Of a stretch of DNA of 64,000 nucleotides, positions 33,940 to 43,421 are shown one piece after another; positions within the stretch are counted from its first letter, which is position 1; each line of letters opens with the position of its first letter. The notes beneath the pieces are model-generated. The model was given only the letters and a program-made list of their open reading frames with translations, searched no databases and was not told where the DNA came from. The stretch comes from Deltaproteobacteria bacterium. GTDB lineage: Bacteria; Myxococcota_A; UBA9042; PHBI01; JACKFB01. Location: positions 372,001 through 436,000 of the forward strand of contig JACKFB010000002.1 in assembly GCA_020632695.1 (NCBI GenBank), written 5' to 3'. The position numbers and the translations under genes were made by a program.

Positions 33940-36900
33940 TCAGTAGGCGCCGGTCATCCGGAGATAGGCGCCGCCGCGGCCGGCGTCGGCGTCGCCGTCG
34001 CGGAAGAGCTCGCGGGGGAGGTCGCTGAAGTCGTAGCCGACGGCCAGGCGCAGGTGGTCGGCCAGGGTCCAGCCCACCTCGGCGAGGGCGCCGACGCCGG
34101 CCTCGGACTGCGCCAGGGCCATGAAGGTGCGGCCCTCGATGGCCACGTCGAGGCCGCGGACGATGTGGAAGGCCAGCCGGCCCAGCACCAGGAGGTCGCG
34201 CAGGGTGCGGTCGGGCTCGGGCGGCAGCTCCTCGGGCGTCTCGGTGCGCTCGCGCAGCCAGCGGAAGGCCGTCTTCAGGGTCAGCTCGAGGCGCCAGGGC
34301 AGGCGGATGATGGCCGCGAGGCTGGCGACCTCCACCCGCGTGTCGCTGCGGGTGGTGAGCTGGCCGAGGCCCAGGAGGATCTGCGGGATGAGACGCTGGC
34401 GCCGCGCGTGGCTGACTCGCGCCACCAGGGTCAGGCCGTGCCAGGACGACGGGCGATCGATGAGCGCCAGCGTGGCCTCGGTGGACTGGCGCTCCATGTC
34501 GCGGGTCGTCAGGTTCTGGGTCATCGCGTAGTCCACGGTGAGCAGCGCGCTCAGCCCGTCGGTGAGCCGCAGGTCCAGCGCGTTGCTGATCAGCGCCTGG
34601 ATGATCTCGCGTCCCGCGCCCTCGTTGGCCTCCGGCGCGCGATCGTGGCGCACCTCGTAGCGCCCGCCCAGGCGCACGCCGTCGATGGCCAGCACCTCAA
34701 GCCCCCCCGACGCCACCTCGCGGCTGGTCCGCCCCTCCGGACCTCCCTGGGTCTGGCTGTGCTCGAAGCTGCCGGAGAGCGCGACGCCCGGCGCCAGCTC
34801 GACCCGCTTCGAGATCCCGACCAGCGCGCGGTTCTGCCGGGCGCCCACCCCCTCCTCGAGCCGGTACTCGCCGAACGCACGCCCGCCGCCAGCCAGCCGC
34901 GACTCCGCCCCCACCACCTGGCTGTGCACCAGCCCCTCGGCGTCCTCGCCCGGGCCCAGCCGCTCCTCCAGGTACATGTGCGTGTCGTCGCTCACCCGTC
35001 GCCGCACGCCCACCTCGAGCGCGCTGTCGCCGTCCCACCGCATGGCGCCCTGCACGCCCAGGTCGAGCCCGTCGGCCATCCGGTAGCGCAGCCCCGCCCG
35101 CGTGGTCATGCGCCCGTAGCGGCTCTCACCCAGCACCGCGTCGTCACCGCCCACCAGCACCTCCTGGGCCAGCTCGGCGTCCAGGCGTGCCGTCAGGCGG
35201 ATGCGCGACCCCACCACCGCCCCGCCCGTGTCGTGGGTCACGCCGTCCTCGTCGTCGCGGTGCTGCCCGTAGCCGCCGTCCAGCGACAGCGCCACCCGCC
35301 CGAAGTCGTGCTGCCAGCGCCCGGCGTAGAGCACGCGGTCGACGTCCCGCTCCTCGCCCGCCGCCGTGGTCCCGGGAAGCCTCAGCGCGCTCCAGTCGTA
35401 GCGCACCGACAGCCGGTCGCGCCGCCCCGGCCGCCACGCCAGCTCGCCACCGTAGCGCTCGGTGCCGCGGTCCTGCTCGCGCCCCACCGCCTGGAAGCCC
35501 TCGTCGACGCGCTGGTACCACCCCCGCAGCCGCAGGTCGGTCCGGTCGCCGGTCATCGCCCCGATGTCCGCGTCCAGCCCCGCCCGCCACGCGTAGCCCT
35601 CGTCGCCGCTCAGCTCCCCGGCCAGCGTGCCGAAGCGCAGCCCGCCGTCTCCCGACACGCGCGCCCCCATGCTGGTGCCCTCGCTGCGCGCCATCTCCCC
35701 GGAGATGCGCGTCCCCGCGACCACGTCCACCGCCGCCTCGGCCCCCCACAGCGTGTAGTCGGGCGCGCCGTCTCGCATCTCGCGCGCCACCCCACCGCCC
35801 ACCTCCAGGTGGTCGGCGATGCGCTGGCTGGCGTGCGCGCCGAAGGCCCGCTCGCCCGGGTCGTCCGAGTCCTCCGCCTTCCGCGACTCGTAGGTGGCCA
35901 CCAGCCACACCTCGTGACCGTCCAGCACCTGCCTGCCGGTGAAGGGCTGGAATCGCCCGAAGGTCGAGCGCGCCGCCTCGGTGGCCGACAGCGGCGCCTT
36001 CAGCACCACCCGCCCGTCGGTGTAGTCGATGCGGTAGTCGACGTCGCGCACCAGGCTGGTGCGGGCCAGCTCGAGGCGCGTGTCCTGCTCGCGCACCACC
36101 ACCTCCAGGCGCTCGCTGCCGGGCAGCAGCTCCTGGCGCGACAGGTAGTAGAGGCTGCCGCCGGTCGCCCTCAGCTCGTCGTGCCTGGCCTCCAGATGCC
36201 GCGCGTCGTCGCTGGCGAAGCCCTCGATCCGCGTGTCCCAGCCCGGCCTCCAGGCATGCTCGAGGCGGGCCAGCGCCCCGTAGAGCCCGCGGTCGTAGCG
36301 CAAGAGCGTCAGCCCCTCGAAGCCCGTGCGGATGTTGCCGATCTGCAGCTTCGAGCGGTCGGCCTCGACCAGCACCCACAGCGGCCCGCGGGCGCGGATG
36401 GTCTGGTCGTCGTCCGAGGCGTCGCCGAAGAGCGGGTACTCGCGCGCGGGGTCGATGAGCTGGTCGTAGAAGGACTCGAACTCGGCCCGGCGCGCCGAGT
36501 CGACCTGGGCCGACAGGAACACGTGGCGGGCGAGCTTGCCGCCGGGCACCCGCCCGCGGAAGTGCAACACCCCGCGCCCCTCGATGAAGTAGTCGCCCAG
36601 GCTGTGCTCGTCGTAGGTGGCGCGCTCGGGCAGGTGCGCGTCCAGCTCGCCCGCGGCGCCGTCGGCCAGCGCCAGCAGGAAGAAGGCGCTCCGGCTCACC
36701 GAGACCGGCTCGCGGACGCTGGCGCGGTGGCCGGTCGGGTCGGTGGCGACGACCTCGATGACGTCCTGGCCCTCCGACAGGTCCACCAGCTCGCCGAAGC
36801 CGCCGTCGCCGTCGAGGGCGGCAGGCCGGCCGTTGATGGTCAGGGTGTTGCGCGGGTGCGTGCGGCCGGAGACGAAGGCGCGCGGCCAGTCGTAGGGGTC

Positions 36901-38562
36901 CCGGCTCGCCGGCAGGCGCACCACCAGGTCGCCGGCGGTGACCTCCGAGGGCGACGGCGCCCGCGTGGGGTTGGGGTGTGAGAGGATCAGCGGGTCGCCC
37001 AGCGCCTGGCGCAGCGGCCGGCCGCCGAAGCGTCGCAGCGGGTCCTCGGCGGCGGCCTCGACCGGCGTGTCGGGCAGCGCGCCCAGGTCCACCCAGGCCT
37101 CCCAGGTGGCGCCGCCGCGCGCGGTGAGCTGCACCAGCAGGTGTCCATCGGCCGGGCGCGCGACGCTGCGCAGGAAGCGGCCACCGGCTCCCAGGGTGGC
37201 CTCGAGGCGCTGGACGCGGGCTCGGGGCCGCGGGTCCTCGCGCGGCAGGTCGACGCGCTCCTCGGTCTTCACGGCGTCCAGCACGACCAGCTCGACGCGC
37301 CGGTTGAGCGCGCGGTTGCGGTCGCTGATGTTGGGGACCCGCGGCTGATAGGGCCCGAATCCCAGGCCCAGCACCCGCTGGCGCGGCAGGCGCAGCGCCC
37401 TGGCCACCGCCTCGCTGGCCACCCACGCGGCCTTGCGGGTGCGCGACAGCTCGCTCACCGCCACCCCCTGATCGTCGGTGTGCACCTCGATGACCAGGCG
37501 GCTCTTCGGGTGCCGCGCCAGAAGCGAGCGCAGCGACCGCGCGCCGTCGAGCAGCTTGCGCGTCGGCTTTCCGTCGGCGCCGAAGAGGTCGCCGTCGAGC
37601 ACCAGCCGGCCCAGCACCCCGGCGTCGCGCGAGCCATAGTGGACGCCGAAGGACACCGGCGCGCTCGAGGCCCGCACGCCGCCGCCGTCGGTCACCACCA
37701 GCCGCGCCCGGTAGCGCTCCCCGCGGGTCAGCACGCTGAGGGCCCCGGCCGGCCCGGTCCCGTCCCAGCTCAGCTCCGCCGGCGGCACCCCGGTGCCGCT
37801 GAACTCGCGCACGGGGCGCTCGCCCCGCTCCTCGACGCGGGCTACCACCAGGCGCCAGCGCGCCCGCTCGCCGTCGGCGCCACCGCCCAGCCGAAAGCGC
37901 AGCGGAGACTCCAGGGGGCCGGCCCACCAGCGGAGATTCGGCGGCGCCTCCAGGGGCTCGCCGCCCTGTCCCAGCAGGGCCAGGCTCGCCTTCGCGTGCG
38001 CGAGCGGGCGCCCCTGGACCCAGACCTCGGGCGGGTCCACGCGCCCGGTGACGGTGACCACCGGCAGCGCCTCCGCCGCGCTCGGCGCCACCGCGACGGC
38101 ACCCTCGTCGCCGGGCCCCACGACCGTCGCCGGGCCCACCGTGCGGAACGCGCAGCGCACCGGGAAGCCCACGCGCACCGGCAGCCCCGGGCTCAGGGTG
38201 CGCATCGCGCGCTCGGTCTGCGAGGCGGCGAAGCCCGGGGGCAGGGTGGTGTGGTCGATCTTGACCAGGTGCACGCCCGGCCGGAAGGCCTTCAGGTGAA
38301 AGCGCCCGTCGCGGTCGGTGTCCACCTCGTAGCCGTGATCTCCCACCACCCGGACGCCGCCGATGCCGACCTCTCCCGCGCCGCGGCGGCCGTCGCCGTC
38401 GTCGTCGCAGTACACGTCGCCCAGCACCAGCGAGCGGTCCAGCTCCGGCGTCGCGTCAGGGTCCTCGGCGCGCGCGACGGGGCCGCTCCAGCCCGCAGCG
38501 CAGGCGAGCGCGAGGGCGGCTGCGTGGACGCACCCTTTCAAGCGGCGGGACGATGTGCGCAC
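33940..38562 (-). CDS. Giant outer-membrane protein: SdrD-B-like domain, OmpA-like domain and C-terminal beta-barrel
   Basis: A 1,540-residue protein. Signal peptide about 1-32 (n-region MRTSSRRLK, ending PVARA). An SdrD-B/SpaA-like module follows (about 45-110, with CDDDGDGRRGAGEVGIGGV). Ig-like segments precede an OmpA-like peptidoglycan-binding domain (about 345-435, with RLVIEVHTDDQGVAVS and RNRALNRRVELVV). The last 850 residues or so are amphipathic beta-strands typical of a large barrel and end in Tyr. GTG 38562 gives a proper signal peptide. ATG 38619 would add 19 residues encoded mostly inside a dispersed repeat (38588-38752) and has no ribosome site. Family known only as large OmpA/SdrD-type outer-membrane proteins; role unknown. 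Confidence 0.8.
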   Translation of the reverse strand: MRTSSRRLKGCVHAAALALACAAGWSGPVARAEDPDATPELDRSLVLGDVYCDDDGDGRRGAGEVGIGGVRVVGDHGYEVDTDRDGRFHLKAFRPGVHLVKIDHTTLPPGFAASQTERAMRTLSPGLPVRVGFPVRCAFRTVGPATVVGPGDEGAVAVAPSAAEALPVVTVTGRVDPPEVWVQGRPLAHAKASLALLGQGGEPLEAPPNLRWWAGPLESPLRFRLGGGADGERARWRLVVARVEERGERPVREFSGTGVPPAELSWDGTGPAGALSVLTRGERYRARLVVTDGGGVRASSAPVSFGVHYGSRDAGVLGRLVLDGDLFGADGKPTRKLLDGARSLRSLLARHPKSRLVIEVHTDDQGVAVSELSRTRKAAWVASEAVARALRLPRQRVLGLGFGPYQPRVPNISDRNRALNRRVELVVLDAVKTEERVDLPREDPRPRARVQRLEATLGAGGRFLRSVARPADGHLLVQLTARGGATWEAWVDLGALPDTPVEAAAEDPLRRFGGRPLRQALGDPLILSHPNPTRAPSPSEVTAGDLVVRLPASRDPYDWPRAFVSGRTHPRNTLTINGRPAALDGDGGFGELVDLSEGQDVIEVVATDPTGHRASVREPVSVSRSAFFLLALADGAAGELDAHLPERATYDEHSLGDYFIEGRGVLHFRGRVPGGKLARHVFLSAQVDSARRAEFESFYDQLIDPAREYPLFGDASDDDQTIRARGPLWVLVEADRSKLQIGNIRTGFEGLTLLRYDRGLYGALARLEHAWRPGWDTRIEGFASDDARHLEARHDELRATGGSLYYLSRQELLPGSERLEVVVREQDTRLELARTSLVRDVDYRIDYTDGRVVLKAPLSATEAARSTFGRFQPFTGRQVLDGHEVWLVATYESRKAEDSDDPGERAFGAHASQRIADHLEVGGGVAREMRDGAPDYTLWGAEAAVDVVAGTRISGEMARSEGTSMGARVSGDGGLRFGTLAGELSGDEGYAWRAGLDADIGAMTGDRTDLRLRGWYQRVDEGFQAVGREQDRGTERYGGELAWRPGRRDRLSVRYDWSALRLPGTTAAGEERDVDRVLYAGRWQHDFGRVALSLDGGYGQHRDDEDGVTHDTGGAVVGSRIRLTARLDAELAQEVLVGGDDAVLGESRYGRMTTRAGLRYRMADGLDLGVQGAMRWDGDSALEVGVRRRVSDDTHMYLEERLGPGEDAEGLVHSQVVGAESRLAGGGRAFGEYRLEEGVGARQNRALVGISKRVELAPGVALSGSFEHSQTQGGPEGRTSREVASGGLEVLAIDGVRLGGRYEVRHDRAPEANEGAGREIIQALISNALDLRLTDGLSALLTVDYAMTQNLTTRDMERQSTEATLALIDRPSSWHGLTLVARVSHARRQRLIPQILLGLGQLTTRSDTRVEVASLAAIIRLPWRLELTLKTAFRWLRERTETPEELPPEPDRTLRDLLVLGRLAFHIVRGLDVAIEGRTFMALAQSEAGVGALAEVGWTLADHLRLAVGYDFSDLPRELFRDGDADAGRGGAYLRMTGAY

Positions 38563-38587
38563 ACCCTCTCGGGGCCAGGAGTGGCTG

Positions 38588-38752
38588 TGAGAGGGCGTCG
38601 AGGTATCCGAACCGAGCATGGCGCCAGCGACGGCGCTTCAGGGGCTCGAGAGGCTCCTGACGCACGCTCCCGGAGCGCGCGGCCGATGCACTCGAGTCAC
38701 CGACAAGGAGCGAGCCAGCCAGACTGGCGGAGGATACCCAGACGCCCGCAGA
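38588..38752 (+). repeat. Dispersed intergenic element, copy E (about 165 bp)
   Basis: Full-length but diverged copy of a repeat family seen also at 43.3, 49.7 and 58.3-58.6 kb. Left end TGAGAGGGCGTCGAGG; right end, read inward on the other strand, TCTGCGGGCGTC, so the ends are imperfect inverted repeats. Internal blocks shared with other copies include GGCGCCAGCGACG, CTTCAGGGGCTCGAG and GAGCCAGCCAGACTGGCGG. It occupies most of the gap upstream of the giant barrel gene and covers that gene's less likely ATG start. Confidence 0.6.
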
Positions 38753-38807
38753 AAGCAGCCCGGATGCTAACCCGAGGCCCGGAGGGCGTCCAAAGCCTCG
38801 CCAGGAG

Positions 38808-40550
38808 CTACTGCGGGTTGTAGACCGACAGGTCGGTGACGTGCCCGACGCCGCTCGTGCCGCCGCCGGTCACGCCGCCGCTGAAGAGGACCATCCCCGA
38901 CTCGGTGGCGATGGCGGCGTGGCCGAAGCGCCCCGCCGGGAGGTTGGGGACCTCCGGGCAGGTGGGGTCGTCGCAGGCGAAGGCCACGGTGATGAAGGGC
39001 TTGAGCACCTTCTGTCCCGTGGTGGAGTCGATCTCCTCCTTCAGGAACTGGTGGATGATCTCGAGGGTCTCCTGGGCCGCGCCGCCCGTGCCCGAGCCGC
39101 CGGCGATGATGACCTCGTCGGAGCCCGCCAGGGTCGCCGTGTGCCCGCCGCGGGCGTGGGCCAGGTTGAACCCGCCCACGCCGGTCAGGAACGCCGCCTC
39201 CGGGGTGGCCGCGTTGACGTCGTATACGTCGATGGCGTTCGAGGCGCCGTTGCGATCGAGGGTCGAGTAGCCACCGACGATGTAGACCTTGCCCTGGCTC
39301 GGGACGTAGGTCGCGGTGAGCTGCGTGCGCGGTCCCTTGCTGAGGCTGCCGGGCTGCTCCAGCATCAGGTCGCTCTTGATGTCGTAGACCAGCGCGCTGC
39401 CGAGCGGCTGGCTCTCCGACTCGCCGCCGACCACGAGGACCGCCGGCCGGGTCGCGCCCGAGGGGGCGGCGGGGTCGCGGGCCTCGAAGCGCTCGGCCGC
39501 GTGGAAGCGGCGGAGCTGACCGTCGGGCAGGGGCCGGGCGCCGGCGGGCGAGCCCTTGAAGGGGTCCCACACCTCGAAGGTGGCGTTGCCGTCGGTGTCG
39601 CCACCCACGAAGAGGATGGTCAGGGTCTTGGCGTCGAGCAGCGTGGCCGTGTGCCCCACGCGGGCCTTGGCCATCTGCTGCGCCAGGACCTTCGCGGCGG
39701 TGTCGCTTCGAGGCTCGATGACCTCCACCGTGGACGAGGCCTGGCGCGCCCCCTGGTTGGTGACCCAGCCGCCGGCCACCAGCACGCGCCCGTCGCCCAG
39801 GGCGGTCCCGGTGTGCCACGCGCGCTGGAAGACCAGCTTGCCGGCGCTGAGCCGGTGCGTGTTGGTGCGGGTGTCGATCACCTCGATGGTGTCGAGCAGC
39901 GCGCTGAACCCGTCCTTGGTCCACCACTGCGGGTTCTGGCCGTCGATGATGCCGCCGCCGGCGATGATCACCTCGTCGCTGGCGGTCTCGGTCATCGTGT
40001 GGGCGACGCGCCCGGTGGTCAGCGCCTGGGACTGCAGCCCCAGGCTGTCGGTCAGCGGCACGACGGTGTTCACCTGCGCCATGAAGACGGCCAGGTCCTG
40101 CACGGGCAGGTCCTCTCGCACGGTGGCCTCGACGCTGCGGCCCCGGCTCAAGAGCTGCACCGGCTCGCCGGCGGCGTTGCTGGACCAACCCTCGACCACC
40201 ACCTGCCGCGGCTCGCCCGACGGGCTGTACGGGACCGCGCTGACGCTGGCCGAGCCGCCGCCCGGCACGAAGGGCACCAGGTTGGTGATGCCCTGGGCGC
40301 CCAGATCGGGGCCCAGCACGCGCATGTAGAGCAACCCGACGCCCACGTAGGGGCTGGGCGCCAGGGGCGAGTCATAGAGCCGTACCCGCAGGCCCTCGGG
40401 GCTGGTGCCCGAGTCGCCCGAGTCGCACGCGCCCAGCGCGGCCGCCCCGGTCAGGACCCCCACGCTGAAGAGCCCGGCGAGCAGCGCGCGCGGGGCGCGG
40501 CCGCCCTGGTGGAGGTGGATGCGCTTCGAATCGGAAGTGATCGTGTTCAT
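38808..40550 (-). CDS. Kelch-repeat-like lipoprotein
   Basis: A 580-residue exported lipoprotein with a lipobox ending at Cys42 (AALGAC) and an Asp/Ser/Gly linker. At least six kelch-type beta-propeller blades follow, each with a di-glycine after hydrophobic strands (for example EVIIAGGGIIDGQ, RVLVAGGWVTNQG, TILFVGGDTDG, AVLVVGGESES, KVYIVGGYSTL and EVIIAGGSGTGG). Myxococcota and relatives encode many such proteins; they are usually cell-surface and of unknown ligand. It follows the PEGA gene by 8 bp and is probably co-transcribed with it. Confidence 0.82.
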   Translation of the reverse strand: MNTITSDSKRIHLHQGGRAPRALLAGLFSVGVLTGAAALGACDSGDSGTSPEGLRVRLYDSPLAPSPYVGVGLLYMRVLGPDLGAQGITNLVPFVPGGGSASVSAVPYSPSGEPRQVVVEGWSSNAAGEPVQLLSRGRSVEATVREDLPVQDLAVFMAQVNTVVPLTDSLGLQSQALTTGRVAHTMTETASDEVIIAGGGIIDGQNPQWWTKDGFSALLDTIEVIDTRTNTHRLSAGKLVFQRAWHTGTALGDGRVLVAGGWVTNQGARQASSTVEVIEPRSDTAAKVLAQQMAKARVGHTATLLDAKTLTILFVGGDTDGNATFEVWDPFKGSPAGARPLPDGQLRRFHAAERFEARDPAAPSGATRPAVLVVGGESESQPLGSALVYDIKSDLMLEQPGSLSKGPRTQLTATYVPSQGKVYIVGGYSTLDRNGASNAIDVYDVNAATPEAAFLTGVGGFNLAHARGGHTATLAGSDEVIIAGGSGTGGAAQETLEIIHQFLKEEIDSTTGQKVLKPFITVAFACDDPTCPEVPNLPAGRFGHAAIATESGMVLFSGGVTGGGTSGVGHVTDLSVYNPQ

Positions 40551-40558
40551 TCGGGTCC

Positions 40559-42100
40559 TCACCACGTGACCGTCGTGCTGAAGCCCGGCTGGCTGCTCGA
40601 GCCGCTGTCGCGCGTCAGGATCACGGCGGCGACGCCCCCCGCGACCGCGGCCCCGGCGAGGCCGACCAGCACCCAACGCCAGGCGCGCTTGCCGGAGCGG
40701 CTGCCGCGCGTGGCCACGAGATCGGCGTCGGTGTACTCACCGTAGCCGCCGCCCAGGCCGAGATCCGCAGGCGCCACGGGCTCCGCGCGGACCACCGAGG
40801 GCTCGGGCTGCGGCTGGGCAACCACCGGCTGGGGCTGGGGCGCCGGCTGGGGCTCGGCCACCGGCTGCGGCTGCGCGGGCTGCGCGGCGACCAGGTGGTC
40901 GTAGATGCGGCTCTGACCCTGGAGCACCCTGGACTTCGGCCAGGTCTCGAGCGCCGCCAGCAGCTTCTCCTCGAGCACCAGCAGGTTGACCTGCATCGAG
41001 GCCAGCTCCGAGTCCAGCTTGATCCACTCGAGCTCGGCCACCGCGCCGGCGTCCGCATCGTAGAGGAAGGGCGCGATCTCGTAGCCGCTCGGCCCCTTGC
41101 GCACGTAGGTCAGGACGATGGCGTCCAGCCCGTACTCCTTGGAGATGGCGCCGGCGAGCTGGAGGAAGGGCGCGCCCAGGGTGCCCTGGGCCGCGGCCAC
41201 CGCGAGCCCCTCCGGGGTCTGGGGGAGGCTCTGGGCCACGCCACCCGCTGTCGCCTTGCCGTTGGAGGCCAGCTTGAAGGAGAGCTTCTGGTCGTTGTTG
41301 TTGGCGAACCAGGACCTGCCCTCCGGCTCGTAGCCGTCGGCCACCACCCGGACGTAGTGCCTGCCGCGGACGAGCCCCTTCTTCGACCAGGGCGTCGCGC
41401 CGACCTTCACCCCGTCCAGGTACACGTCGGCGCCGGGCGGGTTGCTCTGGACGGTCGTGGTGCCCAGGGTCGTCGTGTCGGCCACCTTCCGCAGCCGCTC
41501 CAGGGCCGCGGCGGCCGCCGCGGGCACCTTGCGCTTGTCCAGGATGAGCTCGGGCCGCATCACGAGCACCGCCGAGAGCGCGTCCTCGCCGTTGTCGTCG
41601 TAGCCGGCCATGAAGTAGGCGAGGCTCACGCCCAGGGCCGCGTCCACCAGCTTGTCGAAGTCGACCAGGTGCGCGAGGCCCTTGTCGTAGAGCGCCAGCG
41701 CGTCCTTGAACTTCTCGACGGCGCCGGTGAAGTCGCTCTTGGTGGCGGCCTCCTTGGCCGCCCACAGCGCGGCGTCGGCGGCGACCAGCGTGGGATCGGT
41801 CTCGGCGGCCCGCTGCCGGGCCGACTCGTCCGGCTTCTCCAGCGTGTCCGGCGCGAAGAGGGCGAGCTTGCCGTTCATCTCCAGGATGGTGCGCAGATAG
41901 TCGCCCACGCGGTTGGTGATGATCGACGACACGTCGTCGGCGCGCTGCATCGGCACCAGCAGCACGCGGGTCTTCTGCGGTTCATCGCTGGCCGCGGGAG
42001 CGGCAGCCCACGCCGGACCGACGGCGCATACGGCCGCCGCGACGAAGCCCGCCAGCAGGTAAGCCCGAACGGGGGGCGGGCTCGAGGCTGGTCTGTTCAT
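40559..42100 (-). CDS. PEGA-domain envelope protein
   Basis: A 513-residue exported protein. It has a signal peptide (about 1-34), an N-terminal domain of unknown family and a TPR-like helical part (about 100-205). A PEGA domain (about 215-285, TVQSNPPGADVYLDGVKVG) follows, then a Pro/Gln-rich linker (about 410-445). A C-terminal membrane helix (about 475-497) is followed by a short tail. PEGA domains are small beta modules found on surface proteins. ATG 42100 has GGAAG upstream. It opens the PEGA-kelch pair; function unknown. Confidence 0.78.
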   Translation of the reverse strand: MNRPASSPPPVRAYLLAGFVAAAVCAVGPAWAAAPAASDEPQKTRVLLVPMQRADDVSSIITNRVGDYLRTILEMNGKLALFAPDTLEKPDESARQRAAETDPTLVAADAALWAAKEAATKSDFTGAVEKFKDALALYDKGLAHLVDFDKLVDAALGVSLAYFMAGYDDNGEDALSAVLVMRPELILDKRKVPAAAAAALERLRKVADTTTLGTTTVQSNPPGADVYLDGVKVGATPWSKKGLVRGRHYVRVVADGYEPEGRSWFANNNDQKLSFKLASNGKATAGGVAQSLPQTPEGLAVAAAQGTLGAPFLQLAGAISKEYGLDAIVLTYVRKGPSGYEIAPFLYDADAGAVAELEWIKLDSELASMQVNLLVLEEKLLAALETWPKSRVLQGQSRIYDHLVAAQPAQPQPVAEPQPAPQPQPVVAQPQPEPSVVRAEPVAPADLGLGGGYGEYTDADLVATRGSRSGKRAWRWVLVGLAGAAVAGGVAAVILTRDSGSSSQPGFSTTVTW

Positions 42101-42194
42101 GCTACGCTTCCGGAGGCGGGGAGGGTATGACATCGCGACCTTCGGCAGCCGTGGTGATCCGGCGCCGAGGCGCTTCCACCCTTTGGTCGCGCAG

Positions 42195-42223
42195 AGTTAA
42201 CCTGCACGGAGCCGCGAAGTCAA
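42195..42223 (-). promoter_or_regulatory. Candidate promoter of the PEGA-kelch operon
   Basis: On the minus strand TTGACT (42223-42218) and TTAACT (42200-42195) are spaced by 17 bp, about 95 bp upstream of the PEGA start. The -35 is good and the -10 is moderate. It lies in the 127-bp divergent gap before the CPBP protease gene. Confidence 0.35.
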
Positions 42224-42227
42224 CGCC

Positions 42228-43334
42228 GTGAGCACGCCCCCCGAGCCGCCCGCGCCCGTCCCGCGGGGCGAGATCATCCGCGCGCTCGTGCTGCTCTACG
42301 CCGGGACTGGCGCGCTGGGCGTCGCGGCCATGGCCTGGCCGCCGCTGGCTGCCTGGCTCCAGGCGCTGCTGGCCGCGCTGCTCCTCACGGTGCCGAGCGT
42401 GGTCTTGCGCGGCAGCCCCACGCGCATCGACGACCTGGGCACGGATCTCGGGCCCTGGCCCCGCACCCTGGCCTGGTCGGCCCTGGCCATGACCGTCGTG
42501 TTCCCGCTCTTCACCCTGGGGCACCAGCTGCTGCAGACGCAGGTGATGGGCGGCACCTCCGCCTGGTCGACCCGCGCGCTGTGGCGCTGGGACGAGGACC
42601 TGCGCGATCTGCCGCCCGATCCCTGCGGCGCCGATCGCCGCCGCGTCAGCGTGTGGGCCACCGACGACGAGCTGTGGGTCATCGCCCCTCCGGGCGAGTC
42701 GGTCACGCTGCACCTGGAGGGCGAGGCCGGCGCCCCCCCCCCGGCGGCGCGGCTGGCCCGCTGCGACCCGGACGGCGCCGCGCGCGCGTCGGCCCCGGCC
42801 AGGCTCGGGCCCGACGGCACCCTGCGCACCCCCCGGGGAGGCGGCCTGCGCGTCTCCCTCAGCGGCCGTGACACGCTCCAGCTCAGGCTCGGCCAGGAGG
42901 GCACCCCGGTCCCCGCCGAGCACATCGCCACCGGGGCCTGGCAGCGCACCCCGGACGCCGACGGCCGCGTCGACGCCAGCCGGTCGATCTGGTGGATCCC
43001 GATCTTCCTCTGCGTCCACCTGGGCCTGGTCGCCCTGCCCGAGGAGTGGTTCTTCCGCGGCTACCTCCAGACCCGCCTGGACCAACGCCTGGGCACCCCC
43101 TGGACCTTGCTGGGCGCCCGGCTGGGATGGGGCTTCGTCCTGGCGTCGCTGGCCTTCGCCGTGCTGCACCCCATCCTCATCCCGGGCGCCTACCGCCTGC
43201 TGGTCTTCTTCCCCGGCCTGCTCTTCGGCTGGCTGCGCGCCCGCACCGGCACCATCGGCGCCGCCGTCGTCGTCCACGCCGCGTCCAACCTGCTGCTGGC
43301 GATCATCAGCCGGATGGTGCTCTTCCCGGCCTGA
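42228..43334 (+). CDS. CPBP-family glutamic-type intramembrane protease with large extramembrane insertion
   Basis: A 368-residue membrane protein. All three CPBP (Abi/Rce1-like) motifs are present: EEWFFRGYLQ (Glu272, Glu273, Arg277), FAVLH (His314) and HAASN (His350, Asn354). N-terminal helices lie at about 18-35, 42-60 and 80-100. About 150 residues of beta-rich, Pro/Arg-rich sequence (about 105-252) then interrupt the fold before the catalytic helices; this is unusual for CPBP proteins. Some Myxococcota CPBP proteases act as myxosortases on MYXO-CTERM proteins, but no such substrate is seen here. The GTG start at 42228 has no clear ribosome site. The stop codon lies in the terminus of a dispersed repeat. 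Confidence 0.83.
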   Translation: MSTPPEPPAPVPRGEIIRALVLLYAGTGALGVAAMAWPPLAAWLQALLAALLLTVPSVVLRGSPTRIDDLGTDLGPWPRTLAWSALAMTVVFPLFTLGHQLLQTQVMGGTSAWSTRALWRWDEDLRDLPPDPCGADRRRVSVWATDDELWVIAPPGESVTLHLEGEAGAPPPAARLARCDPDGAARASAPARLGPDGTLRTPRGGGLRVSLSGRDTLQLRLGQEGTPVPAEHIATGAWQRTPDADGRVDASRSIWWIPIFLCVHLGLVALPEEWFFRGYLQTRLDQRLGTPWTLLGARLGWGFVLASLAFAVLHPILIPGAYRLLVFFPGLLFGWLRARTGTIGAAVVVHAASNLLLAIISRMVLFPA

Positions 43335-43398
43335 GAGGGCCGGCGCCTGACCACGTCGCGAGCACCGGGCTCGGTGCGGATACCTGAACGCCCGGTGA
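43332..43398. repeat. Dispersed intergenic element, copy D (internally deleted, 67 bp)
   Basis: The plus strand begins TGAGAGGGC, with TGA being the CPBP stop codon. Read from the other strand the element starts TCACCGGGCGTTCAGG, then TATCCGCACCGAG, which matches copies E and B. Only the left and right parts of the 164-bp unit remain, so it looks like a deletion derivative. Confidence 0.5.
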
Positions 43399-43421
43399 GC
43401 TCTGGCACCCAGGTCCCGGGG

